Source of the DNA: Smallanthus sonchifolius
Taxonomy: Eukaryota > Streptophyta > Magnoliopsida > Asterales > Asteraceae
Reading direction: 5' to 3'
NCBI GenBank assembly: GCA_023525975.1
Contig: CM042032.1
Location: 16,932,001 to 16,996,000, forward strand
Length of the DNA: 64,000 nucleotides
The notes beneath the pieces are model-generated. The model was not told the DNA's origin, searched no databases, and worked only from the letters and a program-made list of their open reading frames with translations. Below are positions 1-11,283 of this stretch, piece after piece; the first letter of the stretch is position 1; each line of letters opens with the position of its first letter. The translations under genes were made by a program, and so were the position numbers.

Positions 1-222
1 ACAGTATCAGGTAGGAAGGTAGTATATATTTACATGTATAGTATGCCTTAGAAAGGGTTAGGTAAGGACTTGTGTTCTGATGGAATCACAAAGGTGGTCA
101 AATAGAAATCGAAAGGTAGTGTAATGGTTAATTGCAGATGGCCAGTGTATATTAACATCTTACAGTGCTTGATGAATTTTATTTGTTAACGATGACATTG
201 GATTCTTGTCTTATAGAACGAA
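1..222 (+). other. G1 leader (5' untranslated part) with acceptor candidate
   Basis: Non-coding sequence before gag. It ends in a pyrimidine-rich stretch and AG at 215-216, seven bases before the gag ATG at 223. That looks like a 3' splice site and matches the AG-just-before-ATG layout in G2, G3 and G4. No primer-binding site is visible, so the 5' LTR and primer site lie left of the window. Confidence 0.5.
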
Positions 223-1773
223 ATGGCAAGAAGATGAAACGGAAGGCGAGGTGGGGGCCGTACCGGCGGTCGTACCGGTGGTGGTAACAGAGGGTGCGGC
301 AGGACCCCTGCACGCCAGGAGTACAGTGAAGAAGGAAGTGTTCACACTGAGCCAGAAATTAGTGTGCACGGGACTGAGTCGACTCTTGTCGGAGAACAAC
401 AATTCACTTTTGAACCGGAAGTGAGAGCGGCTTTGGCACGCGAGTTCACCGAGTTAATGAAGGTTTCTCTGCCAGGACTGTTGGCAGAAGCGTTAAAGAA
501 GGCTAGTGAGACGGGTGGGTCTAACACGGTGGTTGGTACCCCGAACACTGAGGCAATCAACGGACCGCTTAACCGTGGTTGCGACTATAAGTCCTTTAAG
601 GCATGTGACCCACCGATCCTGACTGGGAAGAAGGACACAGTGGCTACTTTTGACTGGGTGATACGTATGGAAGCCACCATCCGTCTGAGCGAGTGTCGAG
701 CACATCAAGTTGTGAAATTTGCTGCTAACTCCTTGAGAGAGGAAGCATCCCATTGGTGAAAAGGTGTACGTCAAGCCAAAGGGGACGAGACTGTGGATGA
801 GATGATGTGGTCTGATTTGAAAACTTTGGTGATCAAAAATTTCTGTCCAAGGAATGAGATCGAAAAGGTAGAAAGGGAATTTCTGGGGATTAAGTCCGGG
901 AGCATGACGCACCGGCAGTACACCACACGGTTCAATGAACTGACACGTCTGGTACCACACCTTATCACGACTGAGGAAAGAAAGATTTCATGTTACATTC
1001 AAGGGCTGCCGGACCAGGTCCTCACCTATGTTAAGGCAAACGCCCCTACGACCTATGATTCGGTAGTAGAACTAAGCGGCGTGGTATTCGATGATCTGGC
1101 TCTGAATGTCGTTGCCATTGAAGAGCCTAAGAAGAGGCAGAGTTTCCCCGCTAAGCGATCGGCTGGGAAGTTGTTTGGGGCTCGGGACAAACAGGCTAGG
1201 GTAGGCGAGACGACAGTCTGTGGAAGATGTCGGGTAAGACATGCGGGTGAATGTCGGTTAGGGTCAAATCTATGCTTTAAATACGGCAAAACCGGACACT
1301 ACGCACGTGAATGTCCCCAGCTTTTCAAATGCTACAACTGTGGGGAGAGTGGTCATATGAGCCGGGAAAGGGAAAGGCCCGGAGAAGAGAGAAGCAAAGA
1401 CTCGTGCGTACGCGCTGACGCAAGACCAAGCCAGGGCAGACCCGATGTGGTGTCAGGTACGTTCATCCTTGACAACACTTTTCTTTCTGTGTTATTTGAT
1501 TCGGGTGCCAGTAAGAGTTTTATATCTACGACTTTTTGTAAACGAGTGAAGTACACTGTCAGTAAGCTAGAAAGGGCCTTTAACGTAGAAACCGATGAGG
1601 GTAGAACTGCGAGAGTGACCGATGTAGTTGACAACTCCATGATAAAAATAGAAGGTCATAGGTTCCCTGTCAGATTGTTTGTTATGGTTTTGGGAGGGTT
1701 TAATGTCGTGCTAGGTATGTATTGGTTAACTGCCAACGAAGCCCAAATCATATGTAAACGAAAGATAATCTGA
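223..1773 (+). pseudogene. G1 gag-protease region, broken by stops
   Basis: Gag (capsid/nucleocapsid) followed by the aspartic protease of a Gypsy element. The N-terminus is Arg/Gly-rich, then comes the retrotransposon gag domain (WVIRMEATIRLSECRA near 655-700, then the SDLKTLVIKNFCPRNE region). Two nucleocapsid CCHC knuckles follow at about 1270-1360, both damaged: the first reads CFKYGKTGHYAREC (second Cys to Tyr) and the second lacks its last Cys. The protease motif LFDSGASKSF is at about 1492-1521 with the catalytic DSG intact. Stops are TGA 235-237 (ancestor CGA likely), TGA 757-759 (TGG likely) and TGA 1771-1773 (CGA likely). The start ATG at 223 is chosen because it follows the acceptor-like AG and matches related gag starts. 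Confidence 0.88.
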
Positions 1774-4086
1774 CTCAAGGCTCCGGATGGTAGCAAAGTC
1801 GAGGTTTTTGGAGATCGTGACGCCCCGATGCCAAACGTCATCTCGATGATTAAGGAAACAAATTACTTGAGGCGCGGATGCGAGGCTTATCTGGTGTACG
1901 TAATTGACAAGTGTAAGGAAGTGAATGAACTAGACGATGTACTCGTGGTACGCGAGTACCCGGAGGTGTTTCCAGAGGATTTGCCTGGGATACCACCCGA
2001 CAGAGAGATTGAATTTCGAATCTACTTAGTACCAGATGCCCAACCCGTGGCTAAGGCTCCATATCGACTAGCACCAGTGGAAATGAAAGAACTTATGGCC
2101 CAATTAGACGAACTACTTGAGAAGTGATTTATACAGAAGAGCATCTCACCTTGGGGTGCTCCGGTGTTGTTTGTGAAGAAGAAGGATGGTTCGATGAGAA
2201 TGTGTATTGATTATCGCGAGTTGAACAAACGAACGGTGAAGAACAAGTACCCTTTACCAAGGATCGACGACCTGTTCCATCAATTTCAAGGCGCAAGTTG
2301 GTTCTCAAAAATCGACCTTCGATCCGGGTACCATCAGTTGAAGGTGAGGGAAGAAGACATACCGAAAACCCAATTTCGCACGTGTTATGGACATTTCGAG
2401 TTCCGCGTAATGTCTTTTGGATTGACGAACACCCCCGCAGCGTTCATGGATTTGATGAATAGGGTTTGTCGACCAATGCTGGACCGATTGGTAATTGTGT
2501 TCATCGATGATATCCTCATCTACTCCAAGAATGAGGGTGATCACGCATGTCACTTAAAGGAGGTGTCGGAAGCTCTGAAGAAGAAAAAGTTGTATGCTAA
2601 GTTCTCCAAATGTGCGTTCTAGCTTAGGGAAGTCCAATTCCTAGGTCACGTCATTAACCCGAATGGCATTATGGTTGACCCAGCAAAGATAATGACGGTT
2701 AGGGAATGGAATATTCCTAAGACGCCAACTGAAATCCGCAGTTTCTTGGGATTGGCAGGCTACTATCGGAGATTCATCCAGGATTTCTTAAAAATAGCTT
2801 CGCCGTTGACAAAGTTGACTCGGAAGGAGGTAAAGTACGAATGGGGTTTGACCCAAGACGAGGCGTTTAAGGAGTTGAAGGAGAAGTTAACCAAAGTCCT
2901 AGTCTTGGCCCTTCCCGAGGGAAATGAAGACTTAGTGGTATACTCTGACGCTTCGGGACAGGGATTGGGATGCGTGTTGATGCAACGCGGGAGAGTGATC
3001 GCGTATGCGTCACGGCAGTTGAAGATTCACGAAGCTAATTATCCGACTCACGATTTGGAACTTGCTGCTGTCATATTCGCATTGAAAATCTGGAGGCACT
3101 ACTTGTACGGGGTGAAGTTTACTATTTAATCCGACCACAAAAGTTTGAAGTACTTCTTCGAACAAAAGGAACTTAATATGAGGCAGATACGATGGTTGGA
3201 ACTATTGAAAGACTATGACTGTGAAATCATATACCATCCTGTAAAGGCAAACGTGGTGGCAGACGCTCTAAGCCGAAAGGATGTGCCTGCTCCTATTAGA
3301 GTGAAAGCTTACCAGTTGGTGGTGACATCAGATGTGATGAGGGAAATTGAAAGAGCTCAAGATGAAGCGCTTAAGGAAGAAAACATAAAGAAGGAAAGTA
3401 TGGTTGGCCAACAGGACAAGTTGGAATATAACACCCTTGGTGTTAGGACACGTTTTGGACGGGTATGGATACCTATGGGTGGCGAGCTTAGAACCAAAAT
3501 CTTGGATGAGGCTCATAAGTCTCAGTACTCTATCCATCCTGGTACCAACAAAATGTACCAAGATCTGAGGAAGGAATACTGGTAGCCTGGAACGAAACAT
3601 GAGGTGACAAAGTATGTAAGCAAGTGCTTAACTTGCTCACAAGTAAAGGCCGAACACCAGAAACCTTGTGGAAATATTCAACCTCTTGATATACCGGAAT
3701 GGAAGTGGGAACACATTACCATGGACTTCATAACCAAGCTATCTCGCACAGCTAAAGGTCATGACACCATTTGGGTAATTGTGGACCGTTTAACGAAGAG
3801 TGCTCATTTCCTACCTATTCGCGAGACGTTCTCGTCGGAAAGGTTAGTGGAAGTATTTATTAACGTAGTAGTAGCACGGCATGGGATGCCTTTGACGATT
3901 GTATCTGACCGGGAAACACGATTCACATCGAGGTTCTGGAAAAGATTCCACGAGGCGATGGGCACGAGGCTTAATATCAACACGGCATACCACCCACAAA
4001 CGAATGGTCAGTCCGAAAGGACCATTCAGACATTGGAAGATATGCTTCGTGCTTGTATTATCGACTTCGGTGGCAGTTGGGACAGT
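1774..4086 (+). pseudogene. G1 reverse transcriptase-RNase H-integrase, truncated
   Basis: Continues the same frame as gag. RT begins near the EYPEVFPEDLPGIPP motif (about 1957-2000) and carries the catalytic FIDDILIYS at about 2500-2526. RNase H shows YSDASGQGLGCVLMQ (about 2941-2985) and THDLELAAVIFALKIW. Integrase has an intact HHCC finger (AHKS, IHPG, CLTC; 3510-3640) and D,D,E residues (MDFITKL at about 3721, SDRETRF at about 3904, GQSERTIQ at about 4006). Stops: TGA 2125-2127, TAG 2620-2622, TAA 3127-3129, TAG 3583-3585. It ends at GGSWDS, so the last integrase part and chromodomain are missing. Not functional as it stands. Confidence 0.92.
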
Positions 4087-6390
4087 TGTCACACCCCGCC
4101 AAGGCGGAAACGCGAGGCGCGACGTTCATGGTTTCCAAAGCATATGATTACCGCAAACACATACATGATAAATGGATACATAAACAAGTTTAATGTTTTA
4201 CATTCCAAAATGTAAAATAGAGTTTACAAAAAGTGAAGATTTCGCAAATATGACTCTATTACAATGAGTTATAAAAGAGAAATCCCCCAAAAGTTGTATC
4301 CATCGTGCATGCATATAATCTACATTGCTAACCATGCGATCACGTTCAATTTCCTGAAAAAGATACTTAAAATTGTCAACTCGAGGTTGGTGAGTTCACA
4401 GGTTTAATCAAATAGTTCTTTGTAAAATTCAATCGTTCGTAAATAGTTTCAGGTGTATGTGATAAACAGAATAAGAATTGTTGACCCATTTGTAAACTAG
4501 CTAGGAATACAAATAATATGTTCATACATGAGGCGTAACCAAACCATGACAATTGTACACGCCCCTAATTTCGTTATCCGGTTCTATGCGGCCATAAATC
4601 CTCCAGATTGTGGTTAGCGCGACTAACCATGACCGGGAGACGTCACTCTCCATAGTACTATTCATAGGACCCTAGGCTACAGTTAATGGTTACTACGTTG
4701 TTCCAGGGGACTTTAGCGGCCTCAACTCGTTGTTCTCATCTCATGTAAACATAAAAGTCGTGCCTTATTCTCTTGTTATCCCATAAAATAGTTGTAAGTA
4801 TGTTTTTCCCCCAAATATTGAAAACAGAAAAAAGGGGCCGTGAAACTCACCTTGTTTTTGTGTATACTTGTATTGATACTTGTTGTAGTCAAACTTGACT
4901 ATTCGTACCCTAAATACCAAAGGGTAAATTGTGTTAAGACTGAACGTCTCATATTGCAAATTGTTCACCGACTTTGTAAATCTGGTTGTTCTTGTTTAAA
5001 ATATCCTCTTAGTGGCTCAACACTTGTTTCGTTATAAAACAGATCTTAGTTACTGCCCAAAAGGGGACTGACACAGGTATCGAAACTACCTAGTTTCAAT
5101 TGGGCAATTGAGTATCGAAACTTCCTAGTTTCGATTGAGTAGTTGGGTATCGAAACTACCTAGTTTCGATTGAGTATGACAGTTGTCGAAACTTCCTAGT
5201 TTCAATTGACAAGAAGGATATCGAAACTACCTGGTTTCGATTGAACAACTAGTATCGAAACTCCTAGTTTTGATTGAGTAAACATGTATCGAAACTCCTA
5301 GTTTCGATTGAGTAACAGGTATCGAAACTCCTAGCTTCGATTGAGTAACTGATATCGAAACTATAGTTTCGATTACTGGACTTCTGTTTGACAGAATCAG
5401 TCCTGCATATTTTTATGTTTTTATCTTGAATTCGACACACTTTTCTTGTTATCTTACTTGCGTTTGAATATTTTGTATGTTTAGCTACGGTTTTTAAAGA
5501 AAATAATGTAGATAGTATCGAGTTTTTACCTTAAAACAGAGATGAAGATGATGAGAGAAAACAGAGAATGATCTTGATTCTTCTGTTAAATTTCCTTTAG
5601 AACCACTTGAAGTTCTTCTTAAAACACCGAATTATTGTAGGTTTTGCCTTAGAACTTGACTTCGATTTGGAGAGAATTGGGGAAAATTTGCCGTATGAAA
5701 TGTGAAATATGACAGAGATTGTGAGGTTGAGACTGAGAAGGTATGGTTTTATCTGAGTTTTCTCAGGTATGGTATGGGACGAGTGAAGGGGGAATGGTCT
5801 TCTCTGGCTTCTGCCGAGAAAGTCAAAAAGTGGTTTGAGAGTTAATAATTAGTTTTAAGTATTAGTTTATTAAGAGTATTAATATCAATTAGAGTTTTAA
5901 GGGGGTAATTTAATTTGGTTTAGATTCCTCACGGTATTGTAAATTTAGTAAGTTTATGGCTCGTTGACGAAAAATATTTAAATCTTAGATTGTATAATTC
6001 GTTGAGGTGATTATTCGTAGGTATAAATACCTAAAGGTGACGATACGTGGTAACGTCTTCGAAAGGGTTTGTTATTTTACTTTTACTTATACCGTATGTT
6101 TTAGTCTAAAAATAAATTATAGTCCAACGTAACTTTTGTGTAATAAATATATGTATATATATATATTTTTCTGGTTATTCATTTTAACCACTAACGTTCG
6201 TATTTAGTCAGTTTATATGACACGTGAACCGGTAACTCCTAGAATTACCAAGATATGAAATGAGACAATGTTCGGTTTTTGTTAGACCTTAATGTCCTTG
6301 TTTGTGAAATTAATTAAATCACAAAAATAATTATAATGTAAACTTGTTTAATACATGTACGGATATTGACCTGAAATGTCGGGTGTCACA
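4087..6390 (-). repeat. G2 3' LTR, full length (2304 bp)
   Basis: Begins TGTCACACC and ends GGGTGTCACA on the plus strand (TG...CA). About 1.12 kb of its 3' side (4087 to about 5208) is repeated almost base for base at 12189-13310. Read in element direction (minus) it holds a splice-donor candidate AAG/GTAAAA at 5529-5528, followed by nine hairpin repeats (5374-5078). No convincing TATA box was found in the element sense. Confidence 0.93.
5078..5374 (-). repeat. Hairpin array in G2 3' LTR (nine units)
   Basis: Nine imperfect palindromes start at 5078, 5113, 5148, 5184, 5219, 5253, 5287, 5320 and 5353, a very regular spacing of 33-36 nt. Each has a left arm ATCGAAACT and right arm AGTTTCGAT with 0-4 nt between, usually followed by TGAG. 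Spacer sequences between units vary, so it is not a simple satellite. The array lies about 150-450 nt beyond the donor candidate, inside the predicted leader intron. Four units are preserved in the truncated 5' LTR (13179-13310). Confidence 0.93.
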
Positions 6391-6973
6391 TTCTCCCCAT
6401 GTTAAAAGAATTTCGTCCCGAAATGCAATTCGTGTCTTCTTGAATTGGTGTATCCTTAAACAAGGAGGGGTATTTCGTTTTCATCTGGTCCTCTCGTTCC
6501 CATGTATACTCAGGACCACGTTTTGAGTTCCAACGTACTTTAACCAGTTTGATTCGACTACGTCTCAGCTTTTGAACTTTCCAATCTGAAATCTCAATCG
6601 GTTCCTCGATGAAATGCAACCTGTCGTCTATGTGAATCTCATCAGGTGGTATAATTAACGTCTCATCTGATAAACACTTCTTGAGATTCGATACATGAAA
6701 CGTATCATGTACGTTGCTTAGTTCTTGTGGTAGTTTGAGCTTGTAAGCTACATGGCCAACCCTAGTCAGTATTTCAAACGGTCCAACGTATCTAGGGTTG
6801 AGCTTACCACGGTTACCAAACCTTGCAACGCCTTTCCATGGTGAGACTTTTAACATTACTCGGTCTCCAATTTGAAATTCTAATGGTTTCCGTCTGTTAT
6901 CAGCATAGCTCTTCTGTCTGTCTCGGGCCGCTTTCAGACGGTCCTTAATTTTGAAGATCTTATCAGTGGATTC
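6386..6973 (-). pseudogene. G2 integrase C-terminus and chromodomain
   Basis: Continues the integrase frame after a TAA at 6974-6976 (CAA to TAA likely). It contains the GPY/F-type module (PRYVGPFEILTRVG) and a chromodomain-like tail (VKVRWNSKRGPEYTWERE) ending KYPSLF, which places the element in the chromovirus/Tekay group. The reading frame runs over the polypurine tract and stops at the LTR edge. Chromodomains are thought to direct insertion to particular chromatin; that role is family knowledge. Confidence 0.9.
6391..6403 (-). promoter_or_regulatory. G2 polypurine tract
   Basis: In element direction the sequence ACATGGGGAGAA directly precedes the TGTGACACCC start of the 3' LTR. This is the expected position and composition of the plus-strand DNA priming site. 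Confidence 0.75.
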
Positions 6974-8461
6974 TTAGACAATCTCAGGGCCTGTCAAATG
7001 TTTTTCACCAACTTCCGCCCAACATAGCGGTGAGCGGCATTTACGACCATATAAAGATTCAAACGGAGCTGCCTTAATGCTCGTGTGGTAGCTGTTATTA
7101 TAGGAAAACTCTGCCAACGGTAAATGAGTATCCCAATTACCTCCGAAATCAATTACACACGCACTCAGCATATCCTCTAAAGTTTGAATGGTCCTTTCGC
7201 TTTGACCATCAGTTTGTGGGTGATATGCCGTGCTCATGTCAAGACGCGTGCCCATGGCTTCTTGTAATGATTTCCAGATTCTAGACACGAATCTGCTGTC
7301 TCTATCAGAGATAATAGAAATTGGCACTCCATGCCTAGCCACAATTTCCTTGATATAAAGCTTTGCAAGTTTCTCGGTTTTATCCGTCTCTTTGATAGGT
7401 AGAAAATGAGCTGATTTTGTTAAACGGTCGACAATTACCCATATGGTATCATAACCACTGGACGTCTTGGGTAATTTCGTGATGAAATCCATGGAAATCT
7501 GTTCCCATTTCCATTGGGGAATTTCAGGTTGTTGTAACAAGCCAGACGGTTTCTGATGTTCGGCTTTTACTTTTGAACACGTTAAGCATTTACTGACATA
7601 TGTGGCAATATCTCCTTTCATATTGGGCCACCAATATAATTCTTTTAGATCCTTATACATCTTATCTGAACCTGAGTGAATGGAGTACCTGGACTTGTGG
7701 GCTTCGTCCATAACTAACTCCCGTAAGTTACCAAAACATGGCACCCAAATTCTATTCATGAAGTATAAAGTGTCATCTGACTTAGTTTCCAATTGTTTGA
7801 TCATTCCACGTAGTGCTTCATTCTGAATGTTTTCTTCTTTGATTGCCTCTTGTTGTGCCATCCGGATTTGAGTCGTGAGACTCATATAAATTGTCAATTC
7901 TAGGGCACGAACACGGAGTGTTTTAACTCGTTCTTTGCGACTTAAGGCGTTTGCTACGACATTGGCTTTCCCGGGATGGTACTTGATATCACAATCATAG
8001 TCGTTTAGTAGTTCTACCCAACGACGTTGTCTCATGTTAAGTTCCTTTTGATCAAAGATATGTTGAAGACTCTTGTGATCAGTAAAGATAGTGCATCTTG
8101 TGCCGTAAAGATAATGTCTCCAAATCTTGAGTGCAAACACAACTGCACCCAACTCCAAGTCGTGGGTCGTATAATTCTTTTCGTGCACTTTTAGTTGTCG
8201 TGAGGCATATGAGATGACTTTGTCTCTTTGCATTAACATGCAACCAAGTCCCTGGTGTGATGCATCGCAGTATACGACAAAATTGTCAATTCCTTCAGGA
8301 AGGGATAAGATCGGTGCACTACACTGCTTCTGCTTCAGTAATTGAAAAGCTGACTCTTTCTTGTCACTCCAATCATACTTCTTTTCTTTTTGGGTTAATG
8401 TGGTTAAAGGTAGGGCTATTTTTGAAAAAATCTCGATGAATCGTCTGTAATAGCCGGCCAA
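6974..8461 (-). pseudogene. G2 RT C-terminus-RNase H-integrase core
   Basis: 495 open codons. The end of RT (AGYYRRFIEIFSKIA) is followed by RNase H (VYCDASHQGLGCMLMQ; THDLELGAVVFALKIW), the HHCC finger (AHKSRYSIHSG, CLTC) and the integrase core with all three acidic residues (MDFITKL, SDRDSRF, GQSERTIQ). The ATG at the right end is not a biological start. A frameshift near 8508 separates this from the upstream RT piece, and a TAA at 6974-6976 separates it from the chromodomain part. Confidence 0.92.
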
Positions 8462-9140
8462 GCCTAAAAATTGACGTACTTCTGTCGGAGTCTTTGGTGC
8501 TTCCCATTTTTGATTGCTTCAATTTTTGATGGATCAACGTGAATTCCTTCCTTGTTGATGACATGTCCAAGAAAATGCACTTCTCGGATTCAAAACTCAC
8601 ACTTAGAGAATTTAGCGTAAAGTTTCTCGTTTCTGAGTAGTTCTAAGATTAATTTCAGATGATGTTCATGATCCTCCTTGGTTCATGAATATATCAATAT
8701 GTCATCGATAAACACAATCACGAATTTGTCCAAGTATGGCTTGCACACGCGGTTCATGAGATCCATGAAGACAGCTGGTGCGTTCGTCAAACCAAACGGC
8801 ATAACTAGAAATTCATAGTGGCCATAACGAGTCCTAAATGCGGTCTTTGGTACATCTTCCTCTTGGATTCTTAGTTGATGATACCCCGAACGTAGATCGA
8901 TCTTAGAGTAGAAGCTAGAACCTTGTAGTTGATCAAACAAATCGTTTATTCGAGGAAGTGGGTATCGATTTTTTATTGTAAGCTTGTTTAATTCTCGGTA
9001 ATCAATACACATCCTAAAGGTTCCATCCTTTTTCTTTACGAATAGGACCGGAGCTCCCCAGGGTGAGAAACTCGGTCTTATGAAACCTTTTTCAAGCAAC
9101 TCTTGGAGTTGATTCGATAATTCCTGCATTTCAGAAGGTG
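8462..9140 (-). pseudogene. G2 reverse transcriptase core
   Basis: RT palm and fingers: WGAPVLFVKKKDG, MCIDYRELNKLTIKN, KIDLRSGYHQLR and catalytic FIDDILIYS at about 8683-8712. It is broken by a frameshift plus TGA near 9150 (junction with protease), TGA 8680-8682, a second TGA near 8590 and a frameshift near 8508. The catalytic residues themselves are preserved. Confidence 0.9.
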
Positions 9141-11042
9141 CTAATCGATATGGTGATCACGCAACCGGGCGGCTCCTGGTACCAAGTCGATTCGGAATTC
9201 GACTTGCCTCGGTGGTGGTAATCCAGGTAAGTCTTCTGGAAAAACTTCAGGATAATCCTTAACGATTGGTATATCCTCAAGTCGACGTTCCTCGGGTTTC
9301 TTCTCGACGACGTGAGCCAAGAATACGCAATAGCCTTTACGTAGGTACTTACGAGCTTTAATGCAGTTTATCATCCTTAATGTTACTCCACTCTTCTCAC
9401 CTTGAATCGAAAGAACTTCTCCGTTCGGGAGTGGGATTTGGACAATCTTCTCAAAACAAACAATCTCGGCGTGATTCTTCGACAACCAATCCATACCAAT
9501 AACAACATCAAAACTTCCCAAGTAAACGGGTAACAGGTCTATACTAAATGTGTGGTTCTTAAAACATAAGGTACAACCCTGAATGACTTCTCCCGTTTTA
9601 ATAAATTTCCCATTTGCTAATTCAATTGTATAATTTTGATCTAGTTTGCTGGGCTTAATACCGAGTAGGGACTTAAAGTCATTTGACACAAAACTCATAT
9701 CAGCACCCGTATCGAAAAGTATAGAGGCATAGTGATTATTTATCGGGAACGTACCAGTGACAATGTTCGGATCTTGTCGTGCGTCACCAGCCCCCATCAC
9801 AAATGCTCTTCCACGGGCCTGATTGTCATTTCGGTTCTTCAACTTTGGACAGTATTTTCTAAAGTTCTTTGGATCTCCACACTCAAAGCATCCCTGATTC
9901 ATCCTTCCTGTTCCTGGTTTGACCTTTCCGGTTACCTGATTGTTCTTATTAGGGTTTGTATTGCTCCAACAGTTATGGGCCATATGTCCATACTTTTTAC
10001 ATTTTCCACATTGGATACACTTTTCACTGTGATGATATCCACACTTGTCACACTTCGGTCGTGTTCCAAGATATCCATTTTGTCCTTCAATGTTGGCAGC
10101 ATAAGCTTTCATAGTTTCAGGTCTCTTGTAAGCCTGATTCTTGTTTTGATTACTTGGTTTTCCAAACCATTTCCTCTTTTCTCCAGATTTTCCTTCCTCG
10201 GTCTCCTTCTTTCCAAACAAACCATCACGCACAGCATTATCCCTTAGCTTGAATGCTAGAGTTATAGCGCTCTTGGCATCCATGGGGTTCGATGAAGTCA
10301 CCAGACTTCGGATTTGAGGTGCGAGACCCCACAAATATCTTTCAACTTTCTTGTATTCTGGGGTAACCATGTGTGGAACCAAGATTGCTAACTCATTGAA
10401 TCGGTCAGTGTAGCCAGCAACATCATCTCCTATCATTTGTAAATTCCACATTTCAGATTCGATCTTTTGCAACTCATTTCGAGGACAGTACTCCTCGATC
10501 ATCATGGCTTTTAGGTCTTCCCATGACAACTCATATGCTGTTTGCCTTCCCAAAGTCTTTACTTGTGAATTCCACCAGGTTAATGCTTTATCCGTGAGTG
10601 AGCATGTAGAATATTTCACCATGCAATCAGCGGTGCATTCACTAATATCAATCACCGATTCCATCTTTTCTATCCATCTCATTAGCCCAACTGCACCCTC
10701 GGTGCCATTGAAGTTGCGGGGTTTGCAAGATAGAAAGGCCTTGTAGGTTCACTTCCTATTTGGAGCATCTGTAGAATTACAAGTCATAACGTCATTAATT
10801 CGGATCATGACAATGTGCTATGGCTTATTTATTCTATTACCTCCGGAACCTCCGGCTGTACCGCTACCTCCTGCACCTCCTCCGCCGGTACCGCTGCCGT
10901 TTCCTCTTCCACTATTTCGGTTTACCTTATACTGCTCCATGGCAGCAGCTACTCGCTGTGCTATGAGTTGTTCCACGTTTGGGGAAATCGTCTCGTTGTT
11001 GTCACCAGTAGTGTTGCGGGTTGTCCAACGCTTAGGTGCCAT
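9141..11042 (-). pseudogene. G2 gag-protease with intron-like gap
   Basis: Gag starts at the ATG 11042-11040 with a short Gly-rich first block (11042-10841). A 72-nt GT...AG segment (10840-10769) follows, containing in-frame stops. Removing it would keep frame (phase 1) and lead into the gag domain (YKAFLSCKPRNFNGTEGAVG). One TGA remains just after the junction (about 10748). Downstream are knuckles CGKCKKYGHMAHNC and CFECGDPKNFRKYC (His to Asn in the second), protease motif LFDTGADMSF near 9710 and the start of RT (DYPEVFPEDLPG). G4 has a gap of the same phase at the same place. Confidence 0.88.
10769..10840 (-). other. Putative gag intron in G2 (phase 1)
   Basis: On the minus strand the segment begins GTAATAGAAT and ends TTCTACAG. 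It carries stop codons in the gag frame and sits between the Gly-rich N-terminus and the conserved gag domain. Splicing is inferred, not shown. The donor has a good consensus only from G at -1. Confidence 0.6.
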
Positions 11043-11283
11043 GACATTCTTTCTAACATATCAATTAAAAAGAAACAACATTATATAAAAATAATGATAG
11101 ATCATGACATAAGGATACAACAACATCAAACGTAAACAACCATCATTACAATATAAACCATCACATACATAGTACATTGTTCCAAAAGATAAGGATACAT
11201 AAGGGATGGGTTCACATGACCACATCAGTACTGAAGTTTTAAACTACATAATGTACTATGGGCACAACCCGCCCATAATAGGT

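Larger units (their letters stand above)
1..4086 (+). mobile_element. G1: Ty3/Gypsy chromovirus fragment (leader to mid-integrase)
   Basis: Internal part of a Ty3/Gypsy element. Domain order is gag, zinc knuckles, protease, reverse transcriptase, RNase H, integrase, which is Gypsy order because integrase follows RNase H. Neither LTR nor primer site is in the window. The element stops abruptly at 4086, right after the third integrase catalytic residue, where the LTR of G2 begins. From the ATG at 223 to 4086 is exactly 1288 codons in one frame with seven stops and no frameshift. Protein wording is closest to G5 at 60211-64000, so the two are probably the same or sister families. The missing 3' half is not found beyond G2. 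Confidence 0.93.

Noticed and set aside
5078..5374. Possible CRISPR array (regular repeats about 35 nt apart)
   Set aside because: Repeats are short, imperfect palindromes inside a plant LTR, with no cas genes and similar-length decayed spacers. The context is eukaryotic retrotransposon.
9732..10247. 171-codon plus-strand open frame
   Set aside because: Lies antisense to G2 gag-protease, which has clear motifs. Composition is that of a reverse-strand shadow.
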